Shown in pieces: positions 1 to 9,031 of a stretch of 63,780 bases of DNA. The stretch's first letter is position 1. Each line of letters begins with the position of its first letter. The translations under genes were made by a program, and so were the position numbers. Source of the DNA: Alistipes sp. (GTDB lineage Bacteria > Bacteroidota > Bacteroidia > Bacteroidales > Rikenellaceae); assembly GCA_017398555.1 (NCBI GenBank), contig JAFQFV010000016.1:1-63780 (forward strand), written 5' to 3'. The notes beneath the pieces were generated by a model, which searched no databases, was not told where the DNA came from, and saw nothing but the letters and a program-made list of their open reading frames with translations.

Positions 1-158
1 ATATTGACAACCCCTCCAAACCTCCCCTTGAGAGGGGAGGCTTAGTCGCAGAGTTCCTCTGCTCCGGGTACAACGATTAAGCGGGTTTTCTGGCTAACGC
101 AGTAAAAAAATAACAGCTAAAAATAAATAAGAGTTTGCACACGCTTATTCTCTGCACT
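1..158. other. Intergenic stretch with two hairpins and a family II fragment
   Basis: No gene is supported here. Positions 21-40 form a perfect hairpin with arms CCTCCCCT and AGGGGAGG around TTGAG-type loop bases. Positions 48-62 form a second small hairpin (GCAGAG/CTCTGC). Around 90-107 the string GGCTAACGCAGTAAAA matches the right arm of the family II repeat seen at 39433-39523, so this is probably a remnant. Whatever gene lies upstream is outside the window. Confidence 0.5.
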
Positions 159-297
159 CATTTGTCGTCAAAAGGTAGTAGTAATTGTGCATCGTGCAAA
201 AAAGCAACGGCGGATAGTACTAAAACGTACAGCCGCCGTTGGTTTTTAAGGGATGTGCAATTAATGCTGCCTTTTCACGGCAAATTCACGGCAAATG
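159..297. repeat. Family I nested-hairpin repeat, copy A
   Basis: Outer arms are an imperfect inverted repeat of about 33 bp: the left arm begins TTTGTCGTCAAAAGG and the right arm ends CCTTTTCACGGCAAA. Inside is a hairpin with arms CAACGGC/GCCGTTG and an apex containing GTACTAAAACGTAC. The last 11 bp of the right end (TTCACGGCAAA) are repeated once in tandem. The element ends about 7 bp from the mqnC stop codon, on its 3' side. Copies B and C carry an identical apex with different inner arms. Confidence 0.85.
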
Positions 298-303
298 CCA
301 TTT

Positions 304-1395
304 TTACAATAAATTATAAAGTTGGTCGCGGAGTTTTGGGGTGAAGCCTGCCTCTCGAATAGCCTTCTGAATGCCATTGGCATCGAAGTGGTTATTAGCA
401 CCGGCGGAGCTGACGACATTCTCCTCAATCATTATGGAGCCGAAGTCGTTGGCACCGCTATGGAGTGCCACTTGGGCGGTCTGTTTACCGACGGTGAGCC
501 ACGAGGCTTGGATATTGCGGATATTATTCAGCACAAGGCGTGCGGTGGCGATGATGCGGATATACTCAAGTGGCGAGAAGTGCGACACGACGCCTCTCTT
601 TTCGAGTTGTGTGCCCGTAGAGCAGAATATCCACGGGATGAAGGCGATAAAGCCGTAGTTCCCCTCCGGCACTTGCGCCTGCAGGTCGCGGATACGGATA
701 AGGTGCTCTACCCTCTCCTGCGGGGTCTCGATATGGCCATACATCATCGTTGCCGAGGTTGGCAGGTTCATCATATGTGCCTGATGCATAACCTCTAACC
801 ACTGCTCGACGCTCGGCTTAGCGGGCGATATTATCTTTCTTACGCGTGGCACAAGAATCTCGGCACCTGCTCCGGGCAGAGAGTCTAAACCCGCTGCAAC
901 GAGGCGTTCAAGGGTCTGCTGTGTAGTAAGGCCGCTAATCTTTGCGATATGTGCCACCTCTGGTGCTCCGAGGGCGTGCAGACGTAGAGTCGGGTAGCGA
1001 TGTTTCAGCTCACGGAAGAGCTCTTCATAGAACTCAATACCCAACTGCGGGTGCATACCGCCCTGCAGCAGAAGCTGGTTTCCACCAAGGGCTATCATCG
1101 TATCTATCTTGCTGCAATACTGCTCGATAGTGGTTATAAAGTGCTTCTCTGTCTGGTGCGGCTTGCAGTGGAAGTTACAGAAGAGGCAGCCCGAGGTGCA
1201 GACGTTGGTTGTATTGACATTGCGGTCTATCTGCCAAGTGACAACACTCGGATCGGGCACCAACTTTTGGCGTAACATATCTGCCTGTGCAGCAAGTTCT
1301 GCAAGCGGAGCTTCGCTATAGAGTCGCCACGCCTCATCTTGTGTCAGCAGTTCGCCATTGTGCGACTTAAGGTATATATCCGTCAGAGTAAGCAT
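304..1395 (-). CDS. mqnC: Cyclic dehypoxanthinyl futalosine synthase MqnC
   Basis: This radical SAM enzyme cyclises dehypoxanthinyl futalosine in the futalosine route to menaquinone; it acts in the cytoplasm. The 363-residue length is normal for MqnC. The iron-sulfur motif CxxxCxxC is at C66, C70 and C73, followed by the family strings LLLQGGMHP, HALGAPE, GAGAEIL, ATMMYGH and the C-terminal GANDFGSIMIEENVVSSAG, which separates MqnC from its paralogue MqnE. It starts 1 nt after the rnr stop and is the last gene of the gct-M20-rnr-mqnC operon. No other mqn gene is in the window. Copy A of the family I repeat lies directly behind its stop. Confidence 0.95.
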   Translation of the reverse strand: MLTLTDIYLKSHNGELLTQDEAWRLYSEAPLAELAAQADMLRQKLVPDPSVVTWQIDRNVNTTNVCTSGCLFCNFHCKPHQTEKHFITTIEQYCSKIDTMIALGGNQLLLQGGMHPQLGIEFYEELFRELKHRYPTLRLHALGAPEVAHIAKISGLTTQQTLERLVAAGLDSLPGAGAEILVPRVRKIISPAKPSVEQWLEVMHQAHMMNLPTSATMMYGHIETPQERVEHLIRIRDLQAQVPEGNYGFIAFIPWIFCSTGTQLEKRGVVSHFSPLEYIRIIATARLVLNNIRNIQASWLTVGKQTAQVALHSGANDFGSIMIEENVVSSAGANNHFDANGIQKAIREAGFTPKLRDQLYNLL

Positions 1396-1396
1396 A

Positions 1397-3595
1397 CTAT
1401 CGTCTGCGTTTTTTCACTTTTTCGTTGAATGTTATTGTCGGCGCCTCGATAACCTCACCATCGACCTCGGTAAATGTAAAGTCGAGCATACGGCGGCGCA
1501 AATCGGCACTCTTAACCTTCACGCGCACCTTATCGCCAAGGGTAAAGACGTTGCCCGTAGCGTGTCCATAGACCTCATAGCGAGCCTCATCAAAGCGGTA
1601 GTAGTCGCCAACAATATCTCGCATAGCCACCATACCCTCGACAATCGAGTCCTCAAGCTCCACGAAGATACCCCACTCGGACATTCCCGATATATGGCCG
1701 TCAAACTCCTGCCCAATCTTATCTGCCATATACTCCACCATCTTATACTTAATAGATGCGCGCTCCGCCTCGGCAGCGATAACCTCACGCTCGGAAGAGT
1801 GCTCACACAGAGCCTCCAAAGCGTCACGATCGGCACTCTTTCCGCCATCAAGATAGCGCTGCAACAGTCGGTGCACCATCATATCTGGATAGCGACGGAT
1901 TGGCGAAGTGAAGTGGGTATAGTATGGAAATGCAAGGCCGTAGTGACCTATATTTGCAGTAGTATAGACCGCCTTTGCCATCGAACGGATAGCCAACAGA
2001 CCAACAACATTCTCCTCTGCCTTGCCACGAATATCGGACATAAGTTGATTCAGCTCCTTTGCCACCGCAAGGCCCTTCTGCGCCTTAAAGAGGTGACCGA
2101 AGCGGAGGATAAATGTACGGAAACGCTCGAACTTCTCACTATTTGGCTCATCGTGCACACGGAAGACCATCGTTCTTGGCTTGCCGTTTCGCTTTGCGCA
2201 GAATGTAGCCACGCGGCGATTGGCGAGCAACATAAACTCCTCGATAAGTTGATTTGCCTCCTTCTGCACCTTAAAATAGACACCCGTAGGCTTGCCCGAC
2301 TCGTCAAGGTGGAACTTTGCCTCGCGGCGGTTGAAGGCTATAGCACCCTTGCGGTAGCGCTCCTTGCGCATACCCTGTGCCAAACGATGGAGGGTCAAAA
2401 TCTCATCCTTCATATCGCCCTCGCTACCCTCGATAATCGCCTGCGCCTCCTCGTAAGTAAAGCGGCGGTTAGAGTATATCACCGTGCGACCAAACCACTC
2501 GCTGACAATCTTCAGTTTCTCGTCAATCACAAAGACGGCAGAGAAACATAGTTTCTCCTCATTTGGGCGCAGTGAGCAGAGCTCATTCGAGAGGCGCTCC
2601 GGCAACATCGGAATTGTTCTATCGACAAGATATACAGATGTTCCGCGCTCCACAGCCTCATCGTCAATAACGCTGCCCGGGCGGACATAATGGGTCACAT
2701 CGGCAATATGCACACCGACCTCCCATTGACCATTACCCAACGACTTTATAGAGAGTGCATCATCAAAATCCTTCGCATCGGCAGGGTCTATTGTAAGTGT
2801 CGGCACATCACGCATATCACGACGCTCGGCATAATCTTTTGCCGTAATTGTACCATCTATCTCGGCAGCAGCCTTTTCGACATGCTCCTCGAACTTATAT
2901 GGCAGGTCATACTCAAGCAGTATTGCGTGCATCTCGGCATCATTATCGCCCGTAGTACCCAGAATATCAACAAGTTCGCCAATCGGCATCTGGTCGCCAT
3001 CGTACCACTGTGCAATACGTACAGCTACCTTATCGCCACTCTTAACTTTTGGATATTTTTTACGCGAAAGATATATATCCACAGGCAGTCGTCGGGAGTC
3101 GGGAGCGACGATAATTGCGCTCTTCGACACCACCTCCGCCTCGCCGACGTAGCAGTGGTTGCTACGCTCGATAACCTTTACAATCTCGCCCTCCAAAGCA
3201 CCTGTGCGGGCAGTATGGGTTACGACAAACTCCACCTTATCGCCATTTAGAGCGTGCTTGGAGTTTCGCGAATGGATAAATACATCCGATGGCAGCTCGT
3301 CTGACTGGACATAGAGGTTACCGCTATTACTCATATCGGCAACGCCCTGATAATGAGGCAATTTACTCTTTGACAATTTATAACTTCCTCGCCCCTCGCA
3401 CTCGATATAACCCTGCTCAAGCAGAGTGTCAAGGATACTCTTTGTCATATCCCTACCCACCTTATCGGCTCCACCCGATGCTGCGGCCAGAGCCTTGAGG
3501 GTAAATTTGCGTTCCGGCTGTTCGCGGAACATCCCCACAATAAAACTCGCGCGGTCACTGAACGACTCGCGTCTGTTCTTTCCTTTTCTTCCCAT
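1397..3595 (-). CDS. rnr: Ribonuclease R
   Basis: A 3'-5' exoribonuclease of the RNase II/R family that degrades structured RNA. The 732 residues give an N-terminal winged-helix and cold-shock region (about 1-225), the RNB catalytic domain (about 260-590) and a C-terminal S1 domain (about 635-715). The metal-binding acidic cluster is visible in DPADAKDFDDA as D270, D276, D278 and D279, the spacing known from RNase II. Other family strings are HIADVTHYV, RTIPMLPERLSNELCSL and HFTSPIRRYPD. It starts 9 nt after the M20 gene and runs into mqnC with a 1-nt gap. The C-terminus ends in a basic KKRRR tail. Confidence 0.96.
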   Translation of the reverse strand: MGRKGKNRRESFSDRASFIVGMFREQPERKFTLKALAAASGGADKVGRDMTKSILDTLLEQGYIECEGRGSYKLSKSKLPHYQGVADMSNSGNLYVQSDELPSDVFIHSRNSKHALNGDKVEFVVTHTARTGALEGEIVKVIERSNHCYVGEAEVVSKSAIIVAPDSRRLPVDIYLSRKKYPKVKSGDKVAVRIAQWYDGDQMPIGELVDILGTTGDNDAEMHAILLEYDLPYKFEEHVEKAAAEIDGTITAKDYAERRDMRDVPTLTIDPADAKDFDDALSIKSLGNGQWEVGVHIADVTHYVRPGSVIDDEAVERGTSVYLVDRTIPMLPERLSNELCSLRPNEEKLCFSAVFVIDEKLKIVSEWFGRTVIYSNRRFTYEEAQAIIEGSEGDMKDEILTLHRLAQGMRKERYRKGAIAFNRREAKFHLDESGKPTGVYFKVQKEANQLIEEFMLLANRRVATFCAKRNGKPRTMVFRVHDEPNSEKFERFRTFILRFGHLFKAQKGLAVAKELNQLMSDIRGKAEENVVGLLAIRSMAKAVYTTANIGHYGLAFPYYTHFTSPIRRYPDMMVHRLLQRYLDGGKSADRDALEALCEHSSEREVIAAEAERASIKYKMVEYMADKIGQEFDGHISGMSEWGIFVELEDSIVEGMVAMRDIVGDYYRFDEARYEVYGHATGNVFTLGDKVRVKVKSADLRRRMLDFTFTEVDGEVIEAPTITFNEKVKKRRR

Positions 3596-3604
3596 AATAG
3601 ACCT

Positions 3605-4696
3605 TTATAACCTAACGGCAAGTGTAGCCATAAAGTCCACACCCACCTCTATTGCATCCTCATTCGGAGCAAATGTCGATGTATGGCTGCGACCCGCTGC
3701 CGCACCCACACCCAAACGGTAAAATACGGATGGATACTTGACCGTATAGAAGCCGAAATCCTCAGCCGTATATCGCCTTGACAGCTCCACAGCCTCATAC
3801 CTCTCCGCCGCCAAACTGCGCACCGCATCGGCAAGCACCCCGTCATTGATAACACTCGGATAGCCGTGGCCGATAACCACCTCGGTTGTAGTACCGAAGT
3901 GTCTATCCACATCCGCTGCGACAGCCTCAACCTCTGCCCAAATGCTCTCACGGAGCCTCTGGTCAAAGGTACGCATTGTACCCTCCATATAGACAGTATC
4001 GGGGATAATATTTGTTGCGCCATCCGCCTGAACCTTTCCGATAGAGAGGACTAAATCGATATCATTAAGGCAATTAACCCTTGTGACAATATTTGCAGCA
4101 GCAGCTACCGTATCATCAATTTTATCACGCATCGCTCCGTGGCCACCACGACCACGAACATAGAATCTCAGCTCGTCATTCGACGCCATAAATGGCCCCT
4201 CGCACACACCAATCTGACCCACTTCAAGGGTTGAGTCGGTATGATTTCCAATAACAGCGACCACATCGTAGCCCTTAAACGGCTCCTCGGCAAGCACCTT
4301 CGAGGCACCACCCGGAGTGCACTCCTCACCAGGTTGGAAGAGTCCGAAAATTGTCCCCTCAAAGTCACGCTCACGAGCAAGTCGCTGCAACGCGCCAAAG
4401 AGCACTGCAGCGTGCATATCATGGCCGCAAGCGTGCATAACACCCTCATTCTCAGAGGCGTACTCAAGACCCGTTGCCTCCGCAATCGGCAGAGCATCAA
4501 TATCTGCACGCAGGACAATAGCGCGCTTCAGGTTGCCACGACCCTCAAGCGTAGCCAACACGCCCGTATCTGCCACCCTGCGGCAGGCGATACCCTCGGC
4601 AGCAAGTGCAGCCTCTATAAACTCCGCCGTGCGATACTCTGCAAAAGAGAGTTCGGGATGACGATGTAGCTCTCTGCGAAACTCTATTGGACTCAT
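3605..4696 (-). CDS. M20 family amidohydrolase (N-acyl-amino-acid/hippurate hydrolase type)
   Basis: A zinc-dependent M20D peptidase-like amidohydrolase that probably removes acyl groups from amino acids or small peptides; the exact substrate cannot be read from sequence. The 363 residues contain LRADIDALP with D66, the metal pair in HACGHDMH (C90 and H92), QPGEECTPGG with the catalytic glutamate near 124-125, and GNHTDS with H152. The C-terminal metal histidine is in RSHTSTFAPNED. A lid domain fills about 160-290. Its ATG overlaps the gct stop by 4 nt, so translation is probably coupled. Being downstream of a glutaminyl cyclase suggests a shared role in peptide processing (inference). Confidence 0.9.
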   Translation of the reverse strand: MSPIEFRRELHRHPELSFAEYRTAEFIEAALAAEGIACRRVADTGVLATLEGRGNLKRAIVLRADIDALPIAEATGLEYASENEGVMHACGHDMHAAVLFGALQRLARERDFEGTIFGLFQPGEECTPGGASKVLAEEPFKGYDVVAVIGNHTDSTLEVGQIGVCEGPFMASNDELRFYVRGRGGHGAMRDKIDDTVAAAANIVTRVNCLNDIDLVLSIGKVQADGATNIIPDTVYMEGTMRTFDQRLRESIWAEVEAVAADVDRHFGTTTEVVIGHGYPSVINDGVLADAVRSLAAERYEAVELSRRYTAEDFGFYTVKYPSVFYRLGVGAAAGRSHTSTFAPNEDAIEVGVDFMATLAVRL

Positions 4697-5478
4697 AACA
4701 ATCTGATTTCAAACATTTTACTCCAATTCTTACCCGTAACGAATATACGCTTATTCTCGCTATCGTAAGCAATACCGTTCAACACATCGGTCTTGGCGGT
4801 CTGCTCACTTGCGGGTAAAATTCCCTCCAAATTTACAAATTTCTCGACAATACCGCTCTCAGGGTCGATAATAACTATCTGGTCGAGTGTATAGACATTT
4901 GCCCAAATCTTGCCGTCAATCCACTCCAACTCGTTGATATACGGCAGGGAAGAGCCGTTGCATATCACCCCTATTCGGCGCTTAACCTCAAGAGTTACAG
5001 GGTCAAGCACACGAATATCGGGCGTACCGTCCGACATATAGAGCCACTGCCCATCTGTGGTAAGGCCCCAGCCCTCGCCCTTGTATTGTCGCTGCTCCAA
5101 CCTCTTGTAGCTCTTACGGTCGTAGATGTGCATCACACCATTTTGCCAAGTGAGCTGATAAATCTTATCTCCCAGCAGGGTAATTCCCTCGCCAAAGTGC
5201 TCTTTCGGAAGAGTGGCAACAACTATACTGCGGCCCGTAGCCATATCGGTATATTGCAGGCGTGAGCTGCCATACTCACCCGTTCCCTCCCACATAAGTC
5301 CATCGACAAACTGTAGGCCCTGAGTGTATGCATCTGTCTGGTGGTCAAAGGTATTAACCACCTCAATATCTACCTGTTGCGGAGCGACAACAACGCTCTG
5401 ACTCTTCGACTTTGAGCGCGCGCCACCACACGAAACAACCATCATACAGGCTGTAAGAGTATAAAATATCGCCTTCAT
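4693..5478 (-). CDS. Glutaminyl-peptide cyclotransferase (glutamine cyclotransferase), lipoprotein
   Basis: Plant/bacterial-type glutaminyl cyclase, a beta-propeller enzyme that forms N-terminal pyroglutamate on proteins or peptides outside the cytoplasm. The N-terminus MKAIFYTLTACMMVVSC is a lipoprotein signal with lipidated C17. Family strings include DAYTQGL, EGTGEYGSS, FGEGIT, GEGWGLT and NELEWIDG. I chose the ATG at 5478 rather than a TTG nine bases upstream, because that TTG lies within the promoter -7 box; this gives 261 residues. The first gene of a four-gene operon, it overlaps the next gene by 4 nt. Confidence 0.9.
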   Translation of the reverse strand: MKAIFYTLTACMMVVSCGGARSKSKSQSVVVAPQQVDIEVVNTFDHQTDAYTQGLQFVDGLMWEGTGEYGSSRLQYTDMATGRSIVVATLPKEHFGEGITLLGDKIYQLTWQNGVMHIYDRKSYKRLEQRQYKGEGWGLTTDGQWLYMSDGTPDIRVLDPVTLEVKRRIGVICNGSSLPYINELEWIDGKIWANVYTLDQIVIIDPESGIVEKFVNLEGILPASEQTAKTDVLNGIAYDSENKRIFVTGKNWSKMFEIRLL

Positions 5479-5484
5479 ATAGTG

Positions 5485-5492
5485 CAAAGGTA
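5485..5492 (-). promoter_or_regulatory. -7 box of the gct operon promoter
   Basis: On the minus strand this reads TACCTTTG, a match to the Bacteroidota -7 consensus TAnnTTTG. Only 6 nt separate it from the gct ATG at 5478, so the transcript should have almost no leader. The -33 element is weak. It is divergent from the tig promoter 43 bp away. Confidence 0.7.
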
Positions 5493-5534
5493 CGAAATAT
5501 TAGGTGAAGTTATGTAATATCAGAAAAAAATTTG

Positions 5535-5542
5535 TATCTTTG
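5535..5542 (+). promoter_or_regulatory. -7 box of the tig promoter
   Basis: TATCTTTG, a full match to TAnnTTTG, 46 nt before the tig ATG, preceded by an A/T-rich run. The expected leader is about 40 nt. Confidence 0.75.
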
Positions 5543-5588
5543 CGCGCTACTTTGGCATAGAAAATTAGACAATTAAAGATATACAACT

Positions 5589-6914
5589 ATGGAAATTACA
5601 AGAGTTCAGAAAGAGCAGGGCGTATCACTGCTCAAGGTTGTAGTTGGCGAGGCTGACTACAAGGAGGCAGTAGAGAAGATGCTGCACGACTACAAGCGCA
5701 AGGCAAACATCCCTGGTTTCCGTCCGGGTATGGTACCTATGGGCATCGTTCGTAAGATGTACGGCAAGGGTATTGTTGCCGAGCAGTCTTACCGCACAGC
5801 TTCAAACGCTGTATTTGAGTATCTGCAGAAGGAGCAGATCGACTACATCGGCGATGTTATTCCGGCAGAGGAGCAGGGCGCTTTCGACTTTGACAACTCT
5901 ACCGAGTTCGAGTTTATGTTCGAGATTGGCGAGGCTCCAAAGTACGACGTTACCCTCTCAACAAAGGATAAGCTTGTTTATCACAAGATTAAGATTAACA
6001 AGGAGATGCACAAGAACTTCCTTGACAACTTCCTCCGCCGTTTCGGTAAGTTGGTAGAGGTTGATAAGGTTAAGAAGGATGAGGCTCTGACCGTAACTCT
6101 TGACAATGGCGAGCTTCGTGTAGAGGATGCATACGTTGGCCTTATCTCTATGTCTGACGAGGAGCGCAAGCCTTGGATTGGCAAGAAGGTTGGTTACAAG
6201 ACCACTATCAACATCAACGAGATGTACTCTACCCCTGCACAGCGTGCTGCTATGCTCCACGTAAAGGAGGAGGAGCTTGCTGCTATCAAGCCTGAGTTCG
6301 AGCTCGAGATTACAATGATTCGCCAGTTTGCAAATCCTGAGATTAACGAGGAGTTCTTCAAGACTGCATTCCCAGAGGGTAATGTTACCGACAAGGCTGG
6401 TCTTGACGCTTATATCGACGCTCAGATTGAGGGCGAGATGGTTCGTGAGTGCGACTATATGTTCGCTGCAACCGTTCGTAACTTCATGCTCGAGAAGGCT
6501 GCTCTGGCTATGCCTACTCAGTTCCTCAAGCGTTGGCTCTACACTATCAACGAGGGTAAGTTCACTATGGAGGATATTGAGAAGGACTTCGACGGCTTTA
6601 TCAAGATGTTCTCTTGGAACTACATCCAGCGTCAGATTATCACTGCAGAGCAGATTACCGTAACCGACGAGGAGGCAGCTGCTGAGGCTAAGGATCTTGC
6701 AGCTATGCAGTTTGCACAGTACGGTATGCCTAACGCTCCGGAGGAGATGGTTGCTTCCTTCGCTAAGAACATCCTTGAGAACAAGGAGCAGAAGAACCAC
6801 ATCTACGAGAAGCTCTACGAGCAGAAGGTTATCGCCTCTATCCGCGCTAAGGTTAAGGTTACCGAGAAGGCTGTATCTGCTGACGAGTTTGCCGAGATTG
6901 CTCGCAGCTTGTAG
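5589..6914 (+). CDS. tig: Trigger factor
   Basis: Ribosome-associated chaperone that meets nascent chains at the exit tunnel. The 441 residues begin with the ribosome-binding domain; the signature IPGFRPGMVPMGIVRKMYG near residues 42-60 is the equivalent of the E. coli GFRxGKxP loop. The central PPIase-like region (about 150-245) is divergent, as is usual in Bacteroidota, and the C-terminal helical chaperone region follows. The gene is in the classic tig-clpP-clpX order, but a strong terminator separates it from clpP. Codons are strongly biased to common ones, which suggests high expression. Confidence 0.95.
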   Translation: MEITRVQKEQGVSLLKVVVGEADYKEAVEKMLHDYKRKANIPGFRPGMVPMGIVRKMYGKGIVAEQSYRTASNAVFEYLQKEQIDYIGDVIPAEEQGAFDFDNSTEFEFMFEIGEAPKYDVTLSTKDKLVYHKIKINKEMHKNFLDNFLRRFGKLVEVDKVKKDEALTVTLDNGELRVEDAYVGLISMSDEERKPWIGKKVGYKTTININEMYSTPAQRAAMLHVKEEELAAIKPEFELEITMIRQFANPEINEEFFKTAFPEGNVTDKAGLDAYIDAQIEGEMVRECDYMFAATVRNFMLEKAALAMPTQFLKRWLYTINEGKFTMEDIEKDFDGFIKMFSWNYIQRQIITAEQITVTDEEAAAEAKDLAAMQFAQYGMPNAPEEMVASFAKNILENKEQKNHIYEKLYEQKVIASIRAKVKVTEKAVSADEFAEIARSL

Positions 6915-6933
6915 TAGATAGGCAATACAACAA

Positions 6934-6970
6934 GGCTCTGCGAGGAGACAATCCTTGCAGAGTCTTTTTT
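6934..6970 (+). terminator. Intrinsic terminator after tig
   Basis: A 13-bp stem (6934-6946 with 6952-6964, two G-U pairs) and a 5-nt loop are followed by T6. An upstream in-frame TTG at 6955 for clpP falls inside this hairpin, which argues for the later clpP start. Confidence 0.9.
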
Positions 6971-6996
6971 ATCAACAGAAAAAGGCTATAAAGAGC

Positions 6997-7647
6997 ATGA
7001 AAGAGTTTGAAAAATTCGCAGTAAAGGGTTGCGGTATCACCTCAACTACGCTGCACGACTATCGCTCATATATCAACCCGACAATCCTTGAGGAGCGTCA
7101 GCTCAACGTTACACAGATGGATGTATTCAGCCGTCTGATGATGGAGCGCATCCTCTTCCTCGGCACACCGATTAATGACGATATTGCCAACATTATCCAG
7201 GCGCAGATTCTCTTCCTCGAATCTACCGACCCGACAAAGGATATTCAGATATATGTAAACTCTCCGGGCGGAAGCGTATCGGCAGGTCTTGGTATCTATG
7301 ACACTATGCAACTCTCGCAGTGCGACATCTCTACAACCTGTACAGGTATGGCTGCATCTATGGGTGCTGTACTGCTCACAGCGGGCACAGCGGGTAAGCG
7401 TAGCGCACTTCCACACTCTCGCGTGATGATTCATCAACCGCTGGGTGGTGTGCAGGGTCAGGCATCCGATATTGAGATTACTGCACGTGAAATTCTCCGC
7501 CTCAAAAAGGAGCTTTACGATATTTTGGCATACCACACAGGCAAGGATTACGCTACAATCGAGCGCGATGCAGACCGCGACTATTGGCTCTCGGCAGAGG
7601 AGGCGAAGAGCTACGGACTTATTGATAGTGTTGTTACAAAACGATAA
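6997..7647 (+). CDS. clpP: ATP-dependent Clp protease proteolytic subunit
   Basis: Serine protease core of ClpXP. With the ATG at 6997 the protein has 216 residues. The catalytic triad sits at S121 ([11 protein letters not shown]), H146 (RVMIHQPLG) and D195, with the same 25- and 49-residue spacing as E. coli S97/H122/D171. [12 protein letters not shown] marks the substrate-binding strand. A longer reading from 6955 would begin inside the tig terminator and is rejected. clpX follows after 2 nt, so the two form one unit. No clear -7 box lies between the terminator and the start, so some expression may come from read-through. Confidence 0.95.
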   Translation: MKEFEKFAVKGCGITSTTLHDYRSYINPTILEERQLNVTQMDVFSRLMMERILFLGTPINDDIANIIQAQILFLESTDPTKDIQIYVNSPGGSVSAGLGIYDTMQLSQCDISTTCTGMAASMGAVLLTAGTAGKRSALPHSRVMIHQPLGGVQGQASDIEITAREILRLKKELYDILAYHTGKDYATIERDADRDYWLSAEEAKSYGLIDSVVTKR

Positions 7648-7649
7648 TT

Positions 7650-8915
7650 ATGGCAAAAAATAGCGGTAAAAACTCACCAAAGCACGAGCACTGCTCATTC
7701 TGTGGTCGTGGCAGAGATAGCGTCAAGGTGCTCTTTCAGGGTGCTGACGGCTCGAATATCTGCAACGACTGTATAGAGATGGGCTACAAATCTTTGGAGA
7801 GTAGCGAGCTTACATCAAAGCAGGAGAAGAGAGGTGCCAAAAGCAGCAGCTTTAAGGCTGAAGATATCCTCAAACCTCAACAGATACACGACTTCCTTGA
7901 CAGCTATGTCGTTGGTCAGAATAGCGCAAAACGCTCTATCGCTGTGGCTGTTTACAACCACTACAAGCGTCTTGTAGCAGCGGATAGTGCAGGTGATGAT
8001 GTCGAGTTGGACAAGTCTAACATCGTTCTTGTCGGCCCGACAGGAACGGGCAAGACCCTTATTGCTCGTACTATTGCCCGACTGCTCGGCGTACCATTTA
8101 CCATCGTAGATGCTACCGTACTGACACAGGCGGGATATGTAGGCGAGGATGTGGAGAGTATCCTCTCGCGCCTTTATCAGGCATCGGGTTATGATGTCGA
8201 GGCTACAGAGCGAGGCATTATCTTTATCGACGAGATTGACAAGATTGCCCGCAAGGGCGACAACCCGAGCATCACCCGTGACGTATCGGGCGAGGGTGTG
8301 CAGCAGGCGTTGCTCAAGATTCTTGAGGGAACGGTTGTAAATGTTGCTCCGGAGGGTGGCAGAAAGCACCCAGAGCAGAAGTTTGTGCAGATTAACACCA
8401 AGAACATCCTCTTTATCTGCGGTGGTGCATTTGACGGCATTGAACGACGTATCGCACAGCGCCTCGGCTCGAATGCCATCGGTTATGGCAAGGTAAATGT
8501 AGCGCAGTTTGACCGTAAAAATACCCTCAAATATATACAGCCACAGGATATTAAGGGTTACGGACTTATACCTGAGCTGGTAGGTCGTCTGCCTGTTATC
8601 ACATACCTTGAGCCATTGAGCCGTCAGGTATTGCGCAGCATACTTACAGAGCCTAAAAATGCAATTATCCGCCAATACAACCGTCTCTTTGAGATGGACG
8701 GCATTGAGCTTACCTTCGAGGAGCAGGCTTTAGACTACATCGTCGATAAGGCGATAGAGTTCAACCTCGGTGCGCGCGGTCTGCGCTCTATCTGCGAGGC
8801 GATAATGAAGGATTTGATGTTCGAAGCACCTTCGGCAGATATCAAGTCATTTACCATTACCAAGCAGTATGCAGAGCAGAAATTGGAGCAATCGGATAGC
8901 ACACTGCTCAAATAG
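7650..8915 (+). CDS. clpX: ATP-dependent Clp protease ATP-binding subunit ClpX
   Basis: AAA+ unfoldase that delivers substrates to ClpP. The N-terminal zinc-binding domain has four cysteines at C15, C18, C38 and C41. The Walker A motif GPTGTGKT is at 129-136, Walker B is IIFIDEID, and sensor and arginine-finger regions follow to about 320. The ClpP-docking loop, usually IGF, reads NAIGYGK here, a conservative variant. At 421 residues the length is normal. It starts 2 nt after clpP. Confidence 0.96.
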   Translation: MAKNSGKNSPKHEHCSFCGRGRDSVKVLFQGADGSNICNDCIEMGYKSLESSELTSKQEKRGAKSSSFKAEDILKPQQIHDFLDSYVVGQNSAKRSIAVAVYNHYKRLVAADSAGDDVELDKSNIVLVGPTGTGKTLIARTIARLLGVPFTIVDATVLTQAGYVGEDVESILSRLYQASGYDVEATERGIIFIDEIDKIARKGDNPSITRDVSGEGVQQALLKILEGTVVNVAPEGGRKHPEQKFVQINTKNILFICGGAFDGIERRIAQRLGSNAIGYGKVNVAQFDRKNTLKYIQPQDIKGYGLIPELVGRLPVITYLEPLSRQVLRSILTEPKNAIIRQYNRLFEMDGIELTFEEQALDYIVDKAIEFNLGARGLRSICEAIMKDLMFEAPSADIKSFTITKQYAEQKLEQSDSTLLK

Positions 8916-8950
8916 GAGATTGAGAGGCTGTTAAAAAAAGTGCAACCAGA

Positions 8951-8981
8951 TTGTCGTTAATCAAAAAATTTGCTATATTTG
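8951..8981 (+). promoter_or_regulatory. Transketolase promoter
   Basis: TTG at 8951-8953 and TATATTTG at 8974-8981 are separated by 20 nt, the spacing typical of the Bacteroidota housekeeping sigma factor. The leader to the ATG at 9032 would be about 45 nt. Confidence 0.8.
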
Positions 8982-9031
8982 TAGTTGGAACTTTAACGTG
9001 CGCATAAAATTTATATAAAAACCAAAATATT

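Noticed and set aside
135-344. 69-codon frame across repeat copy A
   Set aside because: It runs through the hairpin element and overlaps the mqnC 3' end; no support.
1358-2551. 397-codon plus-strand frame
   Set aside because: It is antisense to rnr, which has full family motifs; the frame encodes no recognisable domain.
5958-6800. 280-codon minus-strand frame
   Set aside because: It lies opposite the highly expressed tig gene and is a product of its codon bias.
6955-6999. Upstream TTG start for clpP
   Set aside because: It lies within the tig terminator hairpin and the first 14 residues are not found in ClpP.
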